Source: Rhodocollybia butyracea (taxonomy: Eukaryota > Basidiomycota > Agaricomycetes > Agaricales > Omphalotaceae). From it: a stretch of DNA of 64,000 nucleotides. The position numbers were made by a program, and so were the translations under genes. Positions 34,671-49,394 of the stretch are shown here, in pieces; position 1 is the first letter of the stretch; every line of letters begins with the position of its first letter. The notes under the pieces were generated by a model. It saw only the letters and a program-made list of their open reading frames with translations. It had not been told where the DNA came from and did no database searches. The stretch spans positions 1 to 64,000 of the forward strand of contig JADNRY010000172.1 of NCBI GenBank assembly GCA_015501585.1. Reading direction: 5' to 3'.

Positions 34671-37177
34671 ATGGACGACTTAGTTTTGAATCTTGCGAGT
34701 GAGGACTTTTCCTCGTCTTCAAAGGTTTCAAGTGGGTCAAAAGGCGGAAGATGGACGGACAGGTACGTCTTCAGCCTTTTTCAAAACAAATGGCCTCAGT
34801 TTCTTTACAGATTGAAAGCAAAACGCGGAGCCAAGCGAAAAGTCCGGGCTTCAGAACAAAACGAAACCTCGCAAAAGCCTTTAAACTCTGTCACAGATGC
34901 CCAGGAGCCTAGTCAGAAAAGACAGCGTATAGCGAAGCCATCGGACCAAAGCTCCATGAAACATTCTCAACCGACTCAGATTATATCCTCTCTTTTCTCT
35001 TACAACCCCAAAATTCAAACGCCTGCTGACCCTGGGCTTTCTAAAATACCGTCTGCACCGTCCAATGCGCCATTGACCGATTCGTCCAGTTTCTCAGGGC
35101 TTGGATTAAACCCCCTTCTCTCCACACATCTCTCTTCGAAGATGGGTATCCAAAAACCAACTTCTATCCAGCGAGCTACCCTTTCAGTGACACTAACTGA
35201 ATCTCCAGAAACAATAACCCGAGACATATTTATCCAATCACAGACAGGTTCCGGAAAGACCTTGTCGTTTCTCCTACCCATCATCCAGGACCTTCTCCCG
35301 TTGGGCTCTTTATCGTATATCGATAGATCAATAGGAACGCTGGCGATAATTATCGCGCCTACGCGCGAACTTGCTAAACAGATATCTGATGTTCTGGAGA
35401 GTTTACTTCAGCTTCGGTTACGAGGAACTGACGAATCTGCGGATGATGCGAATGCCTCCAGGGTTACCCGTTGGTTAGTCTCTGGTCTTTTGATTGGTGG
35501 CGGTACTCGAACACACGAGAAAGCTCGACTACGTAAAGGTCTTCCTATACTGGTAGCGACTCCTGGTCGATTACTAGATCATCTTCAGAATACGTCTACT
35601 TTCAATGTATCCAAATGTCGATGGTTGGTACTCGACGAAGCGGATCGCCTCATGGAGCTGGGGTTTGAGGAGACTATCACGGGCATTCTGAAATGCCTGG
35701 ATGGCCATCGAAAACTAGCTCTGCAGGCTGTAAAAGAGGGGATTGGAAAGGAAGTAGGTGGTTGGGATTGGGAACGAAGAAGAAGAACGATCCTCTGTTC
35801 CGCTACCATCCGTGAAGATGTACAGAAACTTGCCAACACTACGCTCTCACAACCCATAATGATCAAGGCCACAGAGTCAGATCTACCTTCCCAGTCGCCT
35901 CAAGATCCCCAGTTTACGAAGCCAGAACACTTCAGTCCACCGTCTCAGCTATCTCAGAAGTATGTTATCGCACCACTGAAACTACGACTTGTTGTCCTAG
36001 TAGCGCTATTGCGTAATATCATTTCTCAGTGTCGCGGTCAGCCTGGATCTAAAGCCATTGTGTTTCTCAGTTGCACTGATGCCGTAGACTTTCTGTGGAC
36101 TATGCTCGGTGGGTCCTTGATGGAAGGTGCCGATGCAGACACCACAGAAAAGGACGAAACCATAGATAGCGACAACTCTGATGACGAGGGCGATTCGGAA
36201 GAGTCAAAGCCCAAATCAGTATCAGTTAAATCTTCACTTCTACCCGACACGTCTATCTTCCGCCTCCATGGATCCTTGCCAACACCAACACGAATCGCAT
36301 CATTGCGAGGTTTCTCTGGCTCTTCCAGAGACACCTCACCATTTTCGGTTCTTTTGTGTACATCGGTGGCCTCTCGTGGACTAGATCTTCCTCTTGTTCG
36401 GAGCGTCATACAATACGACCTTCCGACAGAAGGTGGAGCCACAGAATATGTACACCGGGTTGGTCGTACGGCCCGGGCAGGTAAAGGTGGTGAATCTTGG
36501 GCGTTGGTGGGTCCCAGCGAGGTAGCATGGGTTCCTTGGGTGGAAGGAAAGATGCGAGGAGATGGGTCTGATAATGAGAAACGGAACATCTCCTTACATG
36601 CTGTCGCCCCAGAAACAATTCTAAGATCTGGATTCGGAGGAAAGGGTCACGAGTACGAAGAACGAGCGACGCAGGTTCAGCTTTCTTTTGAGAGATGGGT
36701 TCTCCGACGTAAAGAGGTCTGTTCAATGTTATCCATTCATTCTTTGTGATGCTAATAAATGCCTAGAACGCAACCCTTGCCCGGAAGGCATTCATGTCGC
36801 ACATGAGAGCCTACGCTACTCATCCTTCTGACGAGAAACACATCTTCCATATCCGTCATCTGCACCTCGGTCATCTTGCAAAAGCATTCGCTTTGCGAGA
36901 AACACCCAAAGTTGCGACTGGTGCTTCTGCTAAACAACAAAAACCAAAACAACCGACGAGAATGAAGGATGGAGATAAGAAGAATAGGGCATCAAATGTG
37001 AAGGATGAAAAATGGGAAATCAGCCACAGTGGGGACGCTGAAAGACGTATGCGGGATGCTGTTCGTGCACAAGGCAGACAGCTGAAGAAGGGTGGGGTGA
37101 TGGGAATCTACGATGGGACCTCAGAGTTCCAGATTGCTGGAGGTTATGACTTAGAGAAGATGGTAGGAGGTACATAG
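34671..37177 (+). CDS. DBP7: DEAD-box ATP-dependent RNA helicase DBP7 (DDX31 family), 802 aa
   Basis: Nucleolar helicase needed for assembly of the large ribosomal subunit. Three exons: 34671-34762, 34811-36716 and 36767-37177, in phase. All helicase motifs are visible in order: the Q-motif region ([14 protein letters not shown]), Walker [44 protein letters not shown] ([10 protein letters not shown]), [13 protein letters not shown] and [15 protein letters not shown]. The family features are the [13 protein letters not shown] insert before motif Ib, a long acidic insert (near 36150) before the second RecA domain, and a C-terminal extension with [13 protein letters not shown] and [19 protein letters not shown]. 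These point to DBP7 over other DEAD-box paralogues. The start is the second ATG of the leader, at 34671. Confidence 0.93.
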
Positions 37178-38051
37178 ATATATGATTCGCCCGCCGATAT
37201 GCAGAGGTACATTCTAACTGCTTCTACAGTGATAATGCTGACACCGTACAGGCTATACTTATCTTGCTCTCATTGTATCGCGATTACTTTCGAGACACTA
37301 GAACATCTTGCATCCTGTTCGTTGCAGCGGTTGCGTACTTGATGGATGTATGAGAACCATTCCAAAAAAAACCTTATTCTTTTGGCAGGTAAAGGGAACT
37401 TCGTCTCCAATGAAGCTGGTTTTAATCTCGTTAAACCCATCCGAAATTCCTTAGCCCGAAATGTAGCGGAATAATATGATACGGCCAGCTGGCACGGAAT
37501 CAGCCTACCACCTTCGATCGCCAGACTGGAAAGTATTTGGGAGAGAAACCACTTGTTTTGCTCTAAGGAACAAGGACCCCATAGTACCAATAGATTTTCT
37601 TTCTGGCTCATGCTCCTATAACTTTGTTCTAGGCTCTCGATGTTTACTTGGAATCCAGAGTTATATTTGGATCGAGTACAGTGATATTCCGTATCGAGAC
37701 GCCCACTACCAGTTGGTCGTCAAGTCACAGGTAGCGGAACCGTTATGTACTGCAAGTTTATTTCTGCACTGAACTTCTCCCTCGGATACAGCGTTTCCAT
37801 TTGTCCCTCAACGCAGGTGCGGACGGGTCCACTTACAATTAAACAAACACTTGGCCTCAAACTTGTAGCTTTCGCAGCCGCATTTGTTCAGACTTCCTAC
37901 TCACTATGTTGTCCCGAGTACTTTACTACTTGATCTTTATTTCTATTTGTAAGTTTGCAAGTTAAGTAGCAGTCTGCTTTGTTAGCGTGAGAAATTCTGA
38001 ATTGTGGCGTTGTGCCGAACATGCCGATGACTCAGATTGCACTTTTCAACA
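37178..38051. other. Intergenic, nothing supported
   Basis: Between the DBP7 stop and the ESA1 start. Frames on both strands near 37270-37770 are open for about 100 codons, but they overlap each other and show no splice or domain support. Confidence 0.45.
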
Positions 38052-39889
<1,838 letters not shown>

Positions 39890-40342
39890 AGATGGTCCTG
39901 AATAGCGACAGCAAAGATGTGCATATGACTGAAACAATGTACTCTGTAGAACCATATCTGTAGCATATCACTGAATGAAGATTTATAACCAATTCTCGGG
40001 CGCAATAGCGTCCTCACAACTGAATACAGATTGAAAAGCAACCCCACAAAGTCAAAATTTTAGACATCACTTGCAAACTTTGTCGCCACAGGACATGCGG
40101 TCTTCCGCGTCCAAATACACATTTTACAATTGGGCGAGCTTAAGATACCTTTCAAGCCTACACTAGTCATCATCATCAGTAATCTGATATTGTCAACTGG
40201 AAGAATCATGTTCCAGATTTCCTTTTATCTTCACTCAGTCTAGTCACTGGGCGTTGGCAAGAAGAACAGAGGCAACACTTCAAAATATACATCTAGCTGA
40301 TTGTAAAAACACCGAGACGTGTAGGCAACAAATAGACTCACA
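39890..40342. other. Convergent intergenic region
   Basis: Lies between the ends of ESA1 (plus) and the unknown gene (minus); presumably both 3' untranslated regions. Nothing else is seen. Confidence 0.45.
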
Positions 40343-41019
40343 TCATTGCTGGATAGGTTCACTCCTCATTCGAAGTCGTATCCCTCCATCATCAGGTTCA
40401 AAGTCGGGAGGTGAGACGTTGATGTCTGAATCCAATATACGTCGAGAAACAACAGGTGATGGAGGCCGTGACGAAGCAGGTGAGAAGACTCCAACACCAG
40501 AAAGTTCGAGGTTGTCGCCTTCGGAAGTAAAATAAGCAGTCAAGCGAACGTCAGTCATATCTCGCGAATCAGTAGATATGGATCGACTGCTATCACTATC
40601 AGAGACGTAGAAAGGGTTGCGTGCATTTGGACTCGGCGTATCAGTAAGATCCGGGTTGGAAAGGTCAATCGAAGCTGCTCGAATGTGTATAGTGGGCGGT
40701 TTTCGTGCGTGGACGGTCTGTTTATCGCTCGTAGACGCTTTAACGATATCAACAACACCCAACGTTCTCGCGATGGTATACGAGGCAATGTCCTAAACAC
40801 GGAAAACAAGTTTAGTTGATTCTGAAGACAGGGAAATTCAAAAAAAGAACTCAATATTAGAATCAGAATCAGGATTGGTAGCAGGAGTGCCAGAGCCAAC
40901 ACTCGAAAAGTATATCCTATCCTGGCAACTATGGAATTGGGTTTATGGTAGTAGAGATATTCGAGATAGCATTTCCACAAGAATTGAGGGCCCGACGACG
41001 GTGAAAACGTGAAGTCCAT
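40343..41019 (-). CDS. Unknown protein, possible single-pass membrane protein
   Basis: Starts MDFTFSPSSGPQFLWKC at 41019. A hydrophobic stretch follows (VLALALLLPILILILI), then an intron of uncertain donor ending TTTAG near 40796. The 3' exon reads DIASYTIARTLGVVDIVKAS and a long Ser/Pro/Asp-rich tail with SPNARNPFYVSDSDSS and VSPPDFEPDDG, ending at 40343. If the donor lies after the hydrophobic segment the product is a small membrane-anchored protein; a donor before it would remove the anchor, and only that one joins in phase. The family is not recognised. It is divergent to nothing close; its 5' side faces the end of the CSL gene. Confidence 0.5.
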
Positions 41020-41224
41020 GGTACAGGTTGAAGCAAGGCAGTTTCACACGAGCTCAAGCGCTAGCTATGCATGTAATCCAATTGTTCATTTAGTACACCA
41101 TAAAAGTACGGGTCCGCGCAATACACACTACAATCCAGAAAAGACAGCAAAAACAACTGAAAGCGACGATCATACAGAACAGCGCTACAAACAGAATGAC
41201 GAGGGCAGTGCAAAGCACAATAAA

Positions 41225-44200
41225 CTAGGGATACATAATGTTGGAAGGGAATACGACGCCGTCTGAACGGATAAGAATAATAGGACGACGTTTGGCAGGT
41301 TGTTGCTCTGGTGGTAGACAACCCAAAACTTCAGTGCACCGAACTTCCACGTATGGCGAAGGCTCGGAGCCAAAGAACACATTGACTGGATCTGCCTTTT
41401 GGAAATTCTCTCCATATACCGTTAGCATCTTGGAAGCGTGAGGATTAGGTTTTGAGAGCATAGCACGCGAAGAGGCGCAATTAGCCTTGGGGGCTTCTGC
41501 CGCACGATCAGGAGGACTGTAAGAGGAAAAGTTAAGCTCTTTTACATCCGAATAGACAAAGATGGATACACACAGGTATTTGACTACACCTAAACAAACG
41601 AACGGTTACTTTAGCTCTCCGAATGCGAGTGGATAAGAAAAATGAAGTACCTGGGAAGGGCGTTACAGGTTTGGAAGGTATTGGGAATGATCCTGTTTGA
41701 GGAGCGTGCTGGTTATCAAACAGAACCGGAGGGACAAAAAAGTTGTATCGGATTTGATCTTTGAAAAAATAGAATTGAGCGCGCGTGCAATGTGGAGTCG
41801 AAAGACATATGTACCTGTTCCAACTATAGTCCAGACACTGGTCTCACCGATATCAACTTGCCATAGTGCACCAGAAGACGCACTAGCTTCGCTAGTCGAA
41901 CCCCTACGACCCGAAGTAACTGATCCAGCTGAACTCGGACGTCTCCGACCCTTTGTTGGGTTCTTCGCCGATCCACCTGCGCTTGAAGTTCCGCGTTTTT
42001 TCTTCACGCGTCCTCCGTCATTGGATAGGAAATCAGGTGATGAAGGAGACGGAGGAGTGCTGCCATCTATACTATGGCCAAAGTACTCGCTGCCGTTGGA
42101 AGACACGGGTGTCGAAGAAACGGGCGATTCTGGGAGAACTGGTGAAACGCCTCCATTGTTACTTCCGTTATTCCACTGGCGCCCGTCGATTGGCCGGTAA
42201 GTATTGACTTTCTCGCCCATGCAAGATAAGAAAGCACCAGTAATCCCTGGTGTCCCGGGCTCGGGCATGCCTTTGGTGCCATCATATACTTCAAACGCGA
42301 TTTTATGAAGCTGTGAAACCGGATCACCACAAACCTCGCCAGGAGCGCAGAAGTGGTCGGCTACACCTTTTGCCCCCTCTTGAAGGCCTCCACCAACGAC
42401 TGTGGTCTGATGATCCACTTTCCGGATAATTAAGACCGGGCTTACAACTCCAGAAGTCAGACACTGGAGAACAACAGTTTGGTTGTAGTATATTGGGATT
42501 TGTGAACCATTGTTCGTGAACGGGATCGCGTTGGGAGGTGGAGATGGATAATCTGGTTGTAGCGCGGGAGGAGGAGGGACATCAATACCACCTGTAGGTT
42601 TGTTAACATCGACGATATACATCACGAACGGGTCTATTAAATAGGTAATATTAGATTTGTACTCCGCGGAACGAAGTAAATAATAGTCACCCCAACTCGC
42701 AGTACGGGCGATAAACGATGGTGTGTTTGAGCGAGACCGGTGGTCGAGACCCATTAGCGGTGCACCATCTGAGCCTTTGAACGAGGAGCCCGAGCCTGAA
42801 ACACAAAGGTACTTCGTAGACACCGTTTGTGACCTCAGGCGGTGAAACAACGATATTGTCGATCCATGATTGATGCAAACTTTCAAGGAAAAAACATATG
42901 AGTTTGCGCAGCTGGGTTTCAATTGACAGTAGGCTTACGTTCAAGATTCTTTGCACTCTGGCGCTTTTTACTTGGCTTACTGATCACTTTTATCGGCCGA
43001 CTTGGAAAAACACCGATAACACGTTCCGGTTCGTCATCGGATGAAGGAGCTGTAATCTTGACCAGAGCCTCGACTTTTTTCTTCTTCTCGTCTACGTCGG
43101 AAATAAAGAGCTGTTTACCAACACAGCGCCCGATATAAGTGGTACCCGAAGGCGGGTCGCTGACATCAAAAGCTTTACCAGATGACCCGGTCCATTCAAT
43201 CGAGCCTTCCTGAGGGGCAGGTTCACCGGATATAGATATGACTACCCGGGGGGGACAGAGCTTGGGCTCATCACCGCGGCGATGAACGTCGCTCCACCAC
43301 GAGTTGCCTATCATGATAGCCGTTGGAGGGGGACATAAGAATCTGACAAGAATTGTAACAAAGTTGCTAGTATAGAACGTAGAACTCACCGTTTCTCGGT
43401 GCCATAAGACTTCTGTGCAACCTTGCTAGACATTACAATGACCGTTCTTTCACCAAAAGCTAACCGGTTTGGTGTCCGTACGTATTGGTCTAAATATGGA
43501 CTGCGAAAGAGAGAGATTGAGGATATGTTGCGTTTGTCAAGAAAAGTAGCCTTACCGAATGAAGGTATGGAGATCATTTGAGGTGCCACCCATAGACGGA
43601 CCACGAAACCCAACGCGAGCGAGCTGCTCGTCTACACCAGACATCCGAAAATCACCATGCGGACTGCCCATAAATTGCATATCGTCAAAGCCGTTTATTC
43701 CGTTATCTGAACGGTAACCATGAGTAGCGTGAGGTGCTACGCCCCGTAAGACGTCTGGACTGTGTGCGGTAGGAGATATGGGTGATATAGATGGATTTCC
43801 GCCCGACTGAAAGCGACCGAGACGATCACTAAAGTGCTGGAGCGCCGAAGGTGGGAAAGGAAGATTGCTGTTAACGTTGTTCATGGCCGCAAAGTCCTCT
43901 GACAAATCGGAAGCATAAGAGCCAGTGCTTATGCTAGACAGGCGACGATCCGAGGTAAAGTCAGGAAAGTTCTGAGAAGAAAAGTCCTTGCCACCAGGAA
44001 AGGGATGATGAAGACCGGGACCGACTGGGTCGTTCGGTGTTAGTGGCGATACCTTACCACTGCCATATGATGAAGGAAGACTATGGATCATATCGTAAGG
44101 ATTTCCATTTGAGCTCCCAAAAGACGGTACAGAGTCGTTGAAAGACTGCTGAGAGTAGAGACCATCGCCAAAGTTTGGGCCAGACGCGTTCCCGCGGTAT

Positions 44201-44557
44201 CGGGCAGAATGTGAAAAAAAGATTATAACCGTCCTGGTGATCGGAAAGGTTAAGAAATGAGGAGAAAACGAGAGAATAACAAACATACATGATCTGAGTT
44301 GTGCATCGAGCTGAAGGAATGGTCGATATCTGGGCCACCAAAAGGCCCATGTGGGGGGGACCAGCAGAGGACGAAGAAAAGTCCATAGAGAGCGCAAGTT
44401 TTCGTTCTCTAAACGCAGAGGCTGGATTCAAAATCTCTGCAAGGTCCCAACGAGATATGTCAGAGGGAGGGGGAATGGGTCGAGGAGCAACTGCAGAAGA
44501 AGCGGGGTTGTCATATAATTCTGATCGTTCGGCATTACGCGAACTCAACCAGGCCAT
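41225..44557 (-). CDS. CSL (CBF1/RBP-Jkappa, Su(H), Lag-1) transcription factor
   Basis: DNA-binding regulator; fungal members (such as fission yeast Cbf11 and Cbf12) bind GTG(A/G)GAA-type sites and act without Notch. After a disordered N-terminus the Rel-homology N domain is spliced from YVRTPNRLAFGERTVIVMSS and KVAQKSYGTEKR to FLCPPPTAIMIG, the DNA-contacting stretch of the family. The beta-trefoil domain follows (KQLFISDVDEKKKKVEALV, KVISKPSKKRQSAKN, GSTISLFHRLRSQTVSTKYL, NQTVVLQCLTSGVVSPVLII, DPVSQLHKIAFEV). The C-terminal IPT domain (MLTVYGENFQKADPVNVFFG, VEVRCTEVLGCLPP) ends at 41225. A long Ser/Gly/basic insert interrupts the trefoil, as is common in fungal CSLs. Start at ATG 44557; the N-terminal exon junction near 44285 can be read in two frames (see findings). 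Confidence 0.9.
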
Positions 44558-44659
44558 CACTGACAAATCCAAGTTCTTTTCCTCGGCGTAAAATAGACAA
44601 AGAAATGCGGGAAACCAGTCACTCTGGAGGGGGGCTTTTGCCACTTCTTCTTAGCATTT

Positions 44660-45868
44660 GTTTTTATACTTTGCAACTACTTTTCTTTCAATTCCTGCCG
44701 TGGAAATTCGGGCTCAAACAACTTTTTTGGCTTATTGACCTATCGGGTTTCCCTGAGGTTATCCCCATACCCGATCCGAGCTTCAGTTCCTCAAGCCCGA
44801 TTGGTTTTCTGCCAGCCTTATGACTATCATGATACATCACTTGTTTGCCAGTCTTTCCGGCGGATTTATGTAGATTGCATCTGATGATGGATGAATCGGC
44901 CATCTCCTTGGCTTTAAAGGTGTTGAATTCATTTCTAACCTGCTAGTCGAGGTAAATACCCTTTTGATTGCACTGACCCATACAGTTGTTTTATTTTTAC
45001 TTTCAGGTTTATTTTCCAAGCTTTTGCGGTCTTGCGGATGCTGTAGGGTACTTACCAGGCTAGTACATTATTTTGGCATTATTTTGCGTAGCAATCCTGC
45101 AAATGACACAACTCGTTCGACATATCAGATTACATCTCCCTAGATCGAGCTTTGTGCCTGGCATCGGACCTTGGGCTCAAGTTTCTCAAAGAGGTTGCTT
45201 TATGAGCGACCAATGAACGAAGCTTCTCCATTTTATATTGCCCTCTCAAAATATATCCCACATGCCCCCCACATGGCTTGAGAACCATGAGATTGCAATT
45301 CGATGGTATTGTAACCTAGCAAAACTAAACTATTTTACGACTCTGACGTAGTGCGTAGCGATTCTAATTCTCCGAGTCCGTCAACGTCAACATCCAGTAT
45401 GTTCTCTCTCTCATGAAAAGATTCAACTAAAAAGACTGCAGTAATTGTGCATTTTCATTGGCCAAGGGGGGCTAATTATTCGACTCAGCTTCGAATGTTC
45501 AATTGTCTACTCTTCAAAAATGAAAGATGCGTATCGCGCATCAAGGAATAAGAGTCAAGACTGTATGTCCAATTTGAAGAGTATAATATTGGGGCGGGAG
45601 AAAGAGGTTCGTGAGGGTAAAGATCGCCGAGGAAAATAGGGAAAGTACTCTTGGCTATCCGATGTTCGCAGTGGGCTATATCAGTCAACATTGAGAGGTG
45701 ACTTGGTTCGTACCGCGGTGAAGTCACTATAGACAATGGTGTGCGATCGTGCGTAGTCTATACATTATCGCGCCTTGCTTGGCGTTTGGGGGGACTAGAG
45801 GGGACTAGATACGCGAAAATTACTTGCCAATGAATATCTTCAAGTACAGCTGCTGGGGGGGAGGAGTT
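44660..45868. other. Intergenic, nothing supported
   Basis: Upstream of the CSL gene. No coding frame, repeat or RNA gene is supported. Confidence 0.45.
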
Positions 45869-46103
45869 TCAACCGAGTATACGCTTGTAACCGACGCTAG
45901 TAATCGCATCTTTAACCAGCTGATCCCACTCGCTACTGGATTTTTCAGATTAGCGAGTACGTGATGATGGACTAATTTTGTGAGCTCTGCTACTCGTGGT
46001 TCACAGGTCCCGAAAGCATCATGTAGCGCAATTTTTACTCTGCAAGTTGAAAGTAATATCCACATCATTTTGGATAACTTGCTATCACCGATCCCAGCAT
46101 CCA
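45869..46103 (-). CDS. Coding-like fragment, possible C-terminal exon
   Basis: After a CCCCAG acceptor at 46104 the minus strand reads DAGIGDSKLSKMMWILLSTC, then HDAFGTCEPRVAELTKLVHH. A frame one step away then gives SEWDQLVKDAITSVGYKRIL and TGA at 45869-45871. The upstream stretch to ~46219 also reads like protein (SRAARIFIASDRISVYRRVV). Either a short intron or a frameshift near 45930 separates the two parts. No family is recognised and no start codon could be assigned. It is probably the end of a small gene or a gene remnant. Confidence 0.35.
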
Positions 46104-46628
46104 CTGGGGTAAATAAGCAAGATCATCCGTCGACAACTCGTCGATACACCGAAATCCGATCAGAGGCAATGAAAATCCGAGCAGCGCGCGAAACATCTCC
46201 GCGAACTCTCCGTTGGTGAATTGTAGGTTTGGTTCTCCTGCTCACCTACTTACCTACAGCACAACAGATTTATTTACTTACTCCTTGGAATAGCTAGGCC
46301 CCCCGTCATCCGCCGAACCTGTTTACCTTTCTTCTCAATAGTTGACCTTGTTTCCACAGGTAAACTGATATATCCCAACTTTATCATACTTTATCTCCGA
46401 CGGCCTCCGAACTCGAAGAATGATTTTTTGATTTTGTGCCTTGATGCGCCCGATGCGCGCACTTGCTAAAATTGACCGGCAACTCTGCTCACATAATCTT
46501 GCTGAGTCACTGCCAGCGCCTGCATCTTTGTCGCTGACGTTGTCGACGTAGAGCAATTCCAGGCGTATCTTCCCAGTCTTCCTCATTTTTCTTTTGTCGG
46601 CTGCATTAGTCGACATACTAAATGAAGA

Positions 46629-48295
46629 ATGTCTGTATCTTCATATCCCCTTGAAAGGCCTAGGCGACAACCGCCAGCTCCTCTGCATTTTGAACATTCT
46701 GCCTATCACACAAGAACTGGCCTTGGTTCACCCACTCTCCTTTATGATCTTCCTTCTACCACCTCAATGTCGCCTCCAAACAGTCCAGTTACTACATCCT
46801 TATTAGCAAGTCCTCCAAACTCTCCCGGAAGATCTAGACCACGCCGAAATGGCAGGCCATCACCTTCGCCAGTGCGAAGAGAGCGTTCAGTAACTCCTAT
46901 GGGTGCAACACCCAGCGATTTGGAAAGATTTTCCGACCATTGTCGTTCTTGGTGCGAAGAATCTACATCTCTTTAGTGTCGTCAATGTAATCCATATCTC
47001 AACAGGTATTTTAAACAAGACGAAGAGGCAGGCAGGCTCATGACTCAAAGTCTTGCAAATTTACCTCCTTCGCAGCGTGCCCCATATTCCCGACTCCAAG
47101 CTTCAATACGTTCTGCTTACCATCGTTCCGTAAATGCTCGAAGAACCGCAGAATTTAGAGCCCATCTCAGTGCTACACAGCCCGGCGCTTCCCTAACTCC
47201 TCATGCTCGGGGAAACCCTCGCGGATCCGTTGCTCAGAAAGGTACAAATCAAGGTTGCGCCCCTTGTTGTGTGTCTGTATTGATTTTAACGATTAGAGAG
47301 ATTTGAACGTTTTGAACGGTTTGTGCGGAGTTGGTGTACCATGGGAATGCCTGGTCCTCAGCCCTTCTTTCAAGCATGTGAGTAGTATCGTTTTCGACGC
47401 TTTAGTTGGAGCTCAGTCGAAACAGTATGGGCTGTTATGCGTCTTCAAGCAGTTCCAGAAGATGTAGGTGGTGCAGGAAAGCACCGAATTGAATGGGAGT
47501 TCGATGATGCTGTTTTGAAAGAGGCAGCGTAAGTCACACGGTTGCTGAGAACAAGATTAACATTTTAACGGCAAAAACAGAGGCAAAGATTTCATGCTTG
47601 AAGCCATTGATATTCTCAAAGGAGTCAGTCTTTCTCATGTTCATTATGCTCCATCTAATCAACCTTGTGGTGCTCAGGTTCTTGCATTTGAGGAGATAAC
47701 CACCTCTAGGACGTCATCAGCTCCCAGTGGCGAAGATCAACCTGAAACAAACATCATACATGCGCGTTCTCAGTCCTCTCCATTCCTTCCAGAACGAAAA
47801 TCTCGCCATACTATACAATCAAAACGCGCTAGAGCTCCCAGCGACCCTTTTTTGGATACCCCCATGCTTTCACGCTCGGTTGGATCATCTCCATCAAATA
47901 CGACTTCCTTACTGGCGTCAGAAAATTCTGAGGAACCTTTGAGCCCTGTATCAGCGTTTGCAGATGAACCTACAGCACGATTGGAACCTCCGTCTGACGA
48001 ATCTGAGGAAGAGTACATGCGAATCTGGACTTCCCCAGATCTTACCAATCCCGAATTCCTCAATCTTGTTAAAGTATTTCCTTCGCATATCACTAGGAGA
48101 GCGCTACCTTATTTTTCGATCGCTTTACCCAAGAGTCCATCAGATCTTGAGGCGGGTCTTGACGACGCCGCCGAGAGTAGACAAGTCCGTTGCGGTACAG
48201 GTACACTGCGGGTCAGCTCAATGCAGCGGAGTGATGGCTGGGAGGGTCGGTGGTGGACTAGGTTTGTTCTCTGGTGGCGACGGCTGTTCGGCTAG
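46629..48295 (+). CDS. Unknown conserved-looking protein with disordered N-terminus
   Basis: Starts MSVSSYPLERPRRQPPAP and is Ser/Pro/Arg-rich for ~100 residues. Introns at 46952-47005, after PRGSVAQK, after PFFQA and after VLKEA all join in phase and give a folded-looking centre: YFKQDEEAGRLMTQSLANLP, FERFVRSWCTMGMPGPQPFF, WAVMRLQAVPEDVGGAGKHR, GKDFMLEAIDILKGV. The last ~200 residues are acidic and Ser-rich, ending WEGRWWTRFVLWWRRLFG at 48295. No known domain was identified. Clean splicing through four introns and the absence of lesions suggest a functional gene under selection. Confidence 0.65.
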
Positions 48296-49394
48296 ATTTG
48301 GGGTCTTTCCTTTGGCTGTTTTCTTCGTTTCCTCTCGAATATCTGACCATTGTATAGTCAGTCACTGGACTCTTTTCGCATATGTTCCTGACCTTGGGCT
48401 GTTACTACGCAGACCGCCGCAAGGTACACCGTTATCCCCGATTATTCTATCTATATATTTTATAACACATATATACCTCAACTGGTGAAGATCAACTGTA
48501 TGTATGTATGGCTTCCTTGTTTGTAAACATGTATCGCAAAGGCTTTGCTACTTGACTGCAGAAATTCCAACGTAAGCTCTGCAGTGGATTAGCAGAAATC
48601 GGCCATATCTGATATCCTATCCTAAGCATCTCAAGAGATTAGATCGACGGAGAGCCGTCCAGTTCCGTGGTAAGGACTGGGAACCCGAACGGGAGGGCCC
48701 ATCAGTGCAACTACATTAGATGCATCTGTATTCAGTGGCTCGGTACCAAAGTAATAATAAGCATTTTATCCAAAGTTTCGATTGGTGAACCCTGTTTCTG
48801 GGTCTGACTTTAAAAATCGGTGATTCCCGATCGCTCATCCTCGCGAGCCATTTCTGCGCAAGTAAAGCTACTAAGTACAGGACTTGGTGCTCCTTCACTC
48901 GCACGACAGTCAACAACCAATATAGAGCGAATACTCCGACAGGACGCTGATTGCTACTTGAATCCTACTCACGGTTGCGAATATTGAATGTGATTAGAGA
49001 TTGGACAGATTGCTAAAATCCTACTCCCATGCTTCTGCCCAAGTGGCTTAAAATTTGATAGACAATGACTGGAGATACATGACACTCTTGAAGGAATTTT
49101 GTTTTCGACAGATATTTTTCTGTGGGGGGCTTGCCACTGTTGACTTTTACGTTTACATGAATTTTCAACAGAATTTTCAAAATACAACAATAAATAGAAA
49201 AGATAAGGGGTATGCCAAGTTTGGCACAACGCGGCGTCAACCACCTTCAAGCCTTCGTCGCAGTCTGGCGAGAGATGAGCACTGGAAAAGTTCAAGAAAG
49301 CACACCACGGAAAACGCACGCTTCATTCTCTGCTGTTAAGCTAGATATAGCAGATGTCTGAGTATTCAACCTCGAAAAATAGGAAGGCGCACAC
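48296..49394. other. Intergenic, nothing supported
   Basis: Convergent space between the 46.6-48.3 kb gene and the minus-strand gene ending at 49395. Scattered frames below 120 codons overlap on both strands with no splice or composition support. Confidence 0.45.

Noticed and set aside
36038..36589. 183-codon frame antisense to DBP7
   Set aside because: It is complementary to conserved helicase motifs, so its openness reflects the codon use of DBP7.
41697..42200. 167-codon plus-strand frame inside the CSL gene
   Set aside because: Antisense shadow of the Ser-rich trefoil insert.
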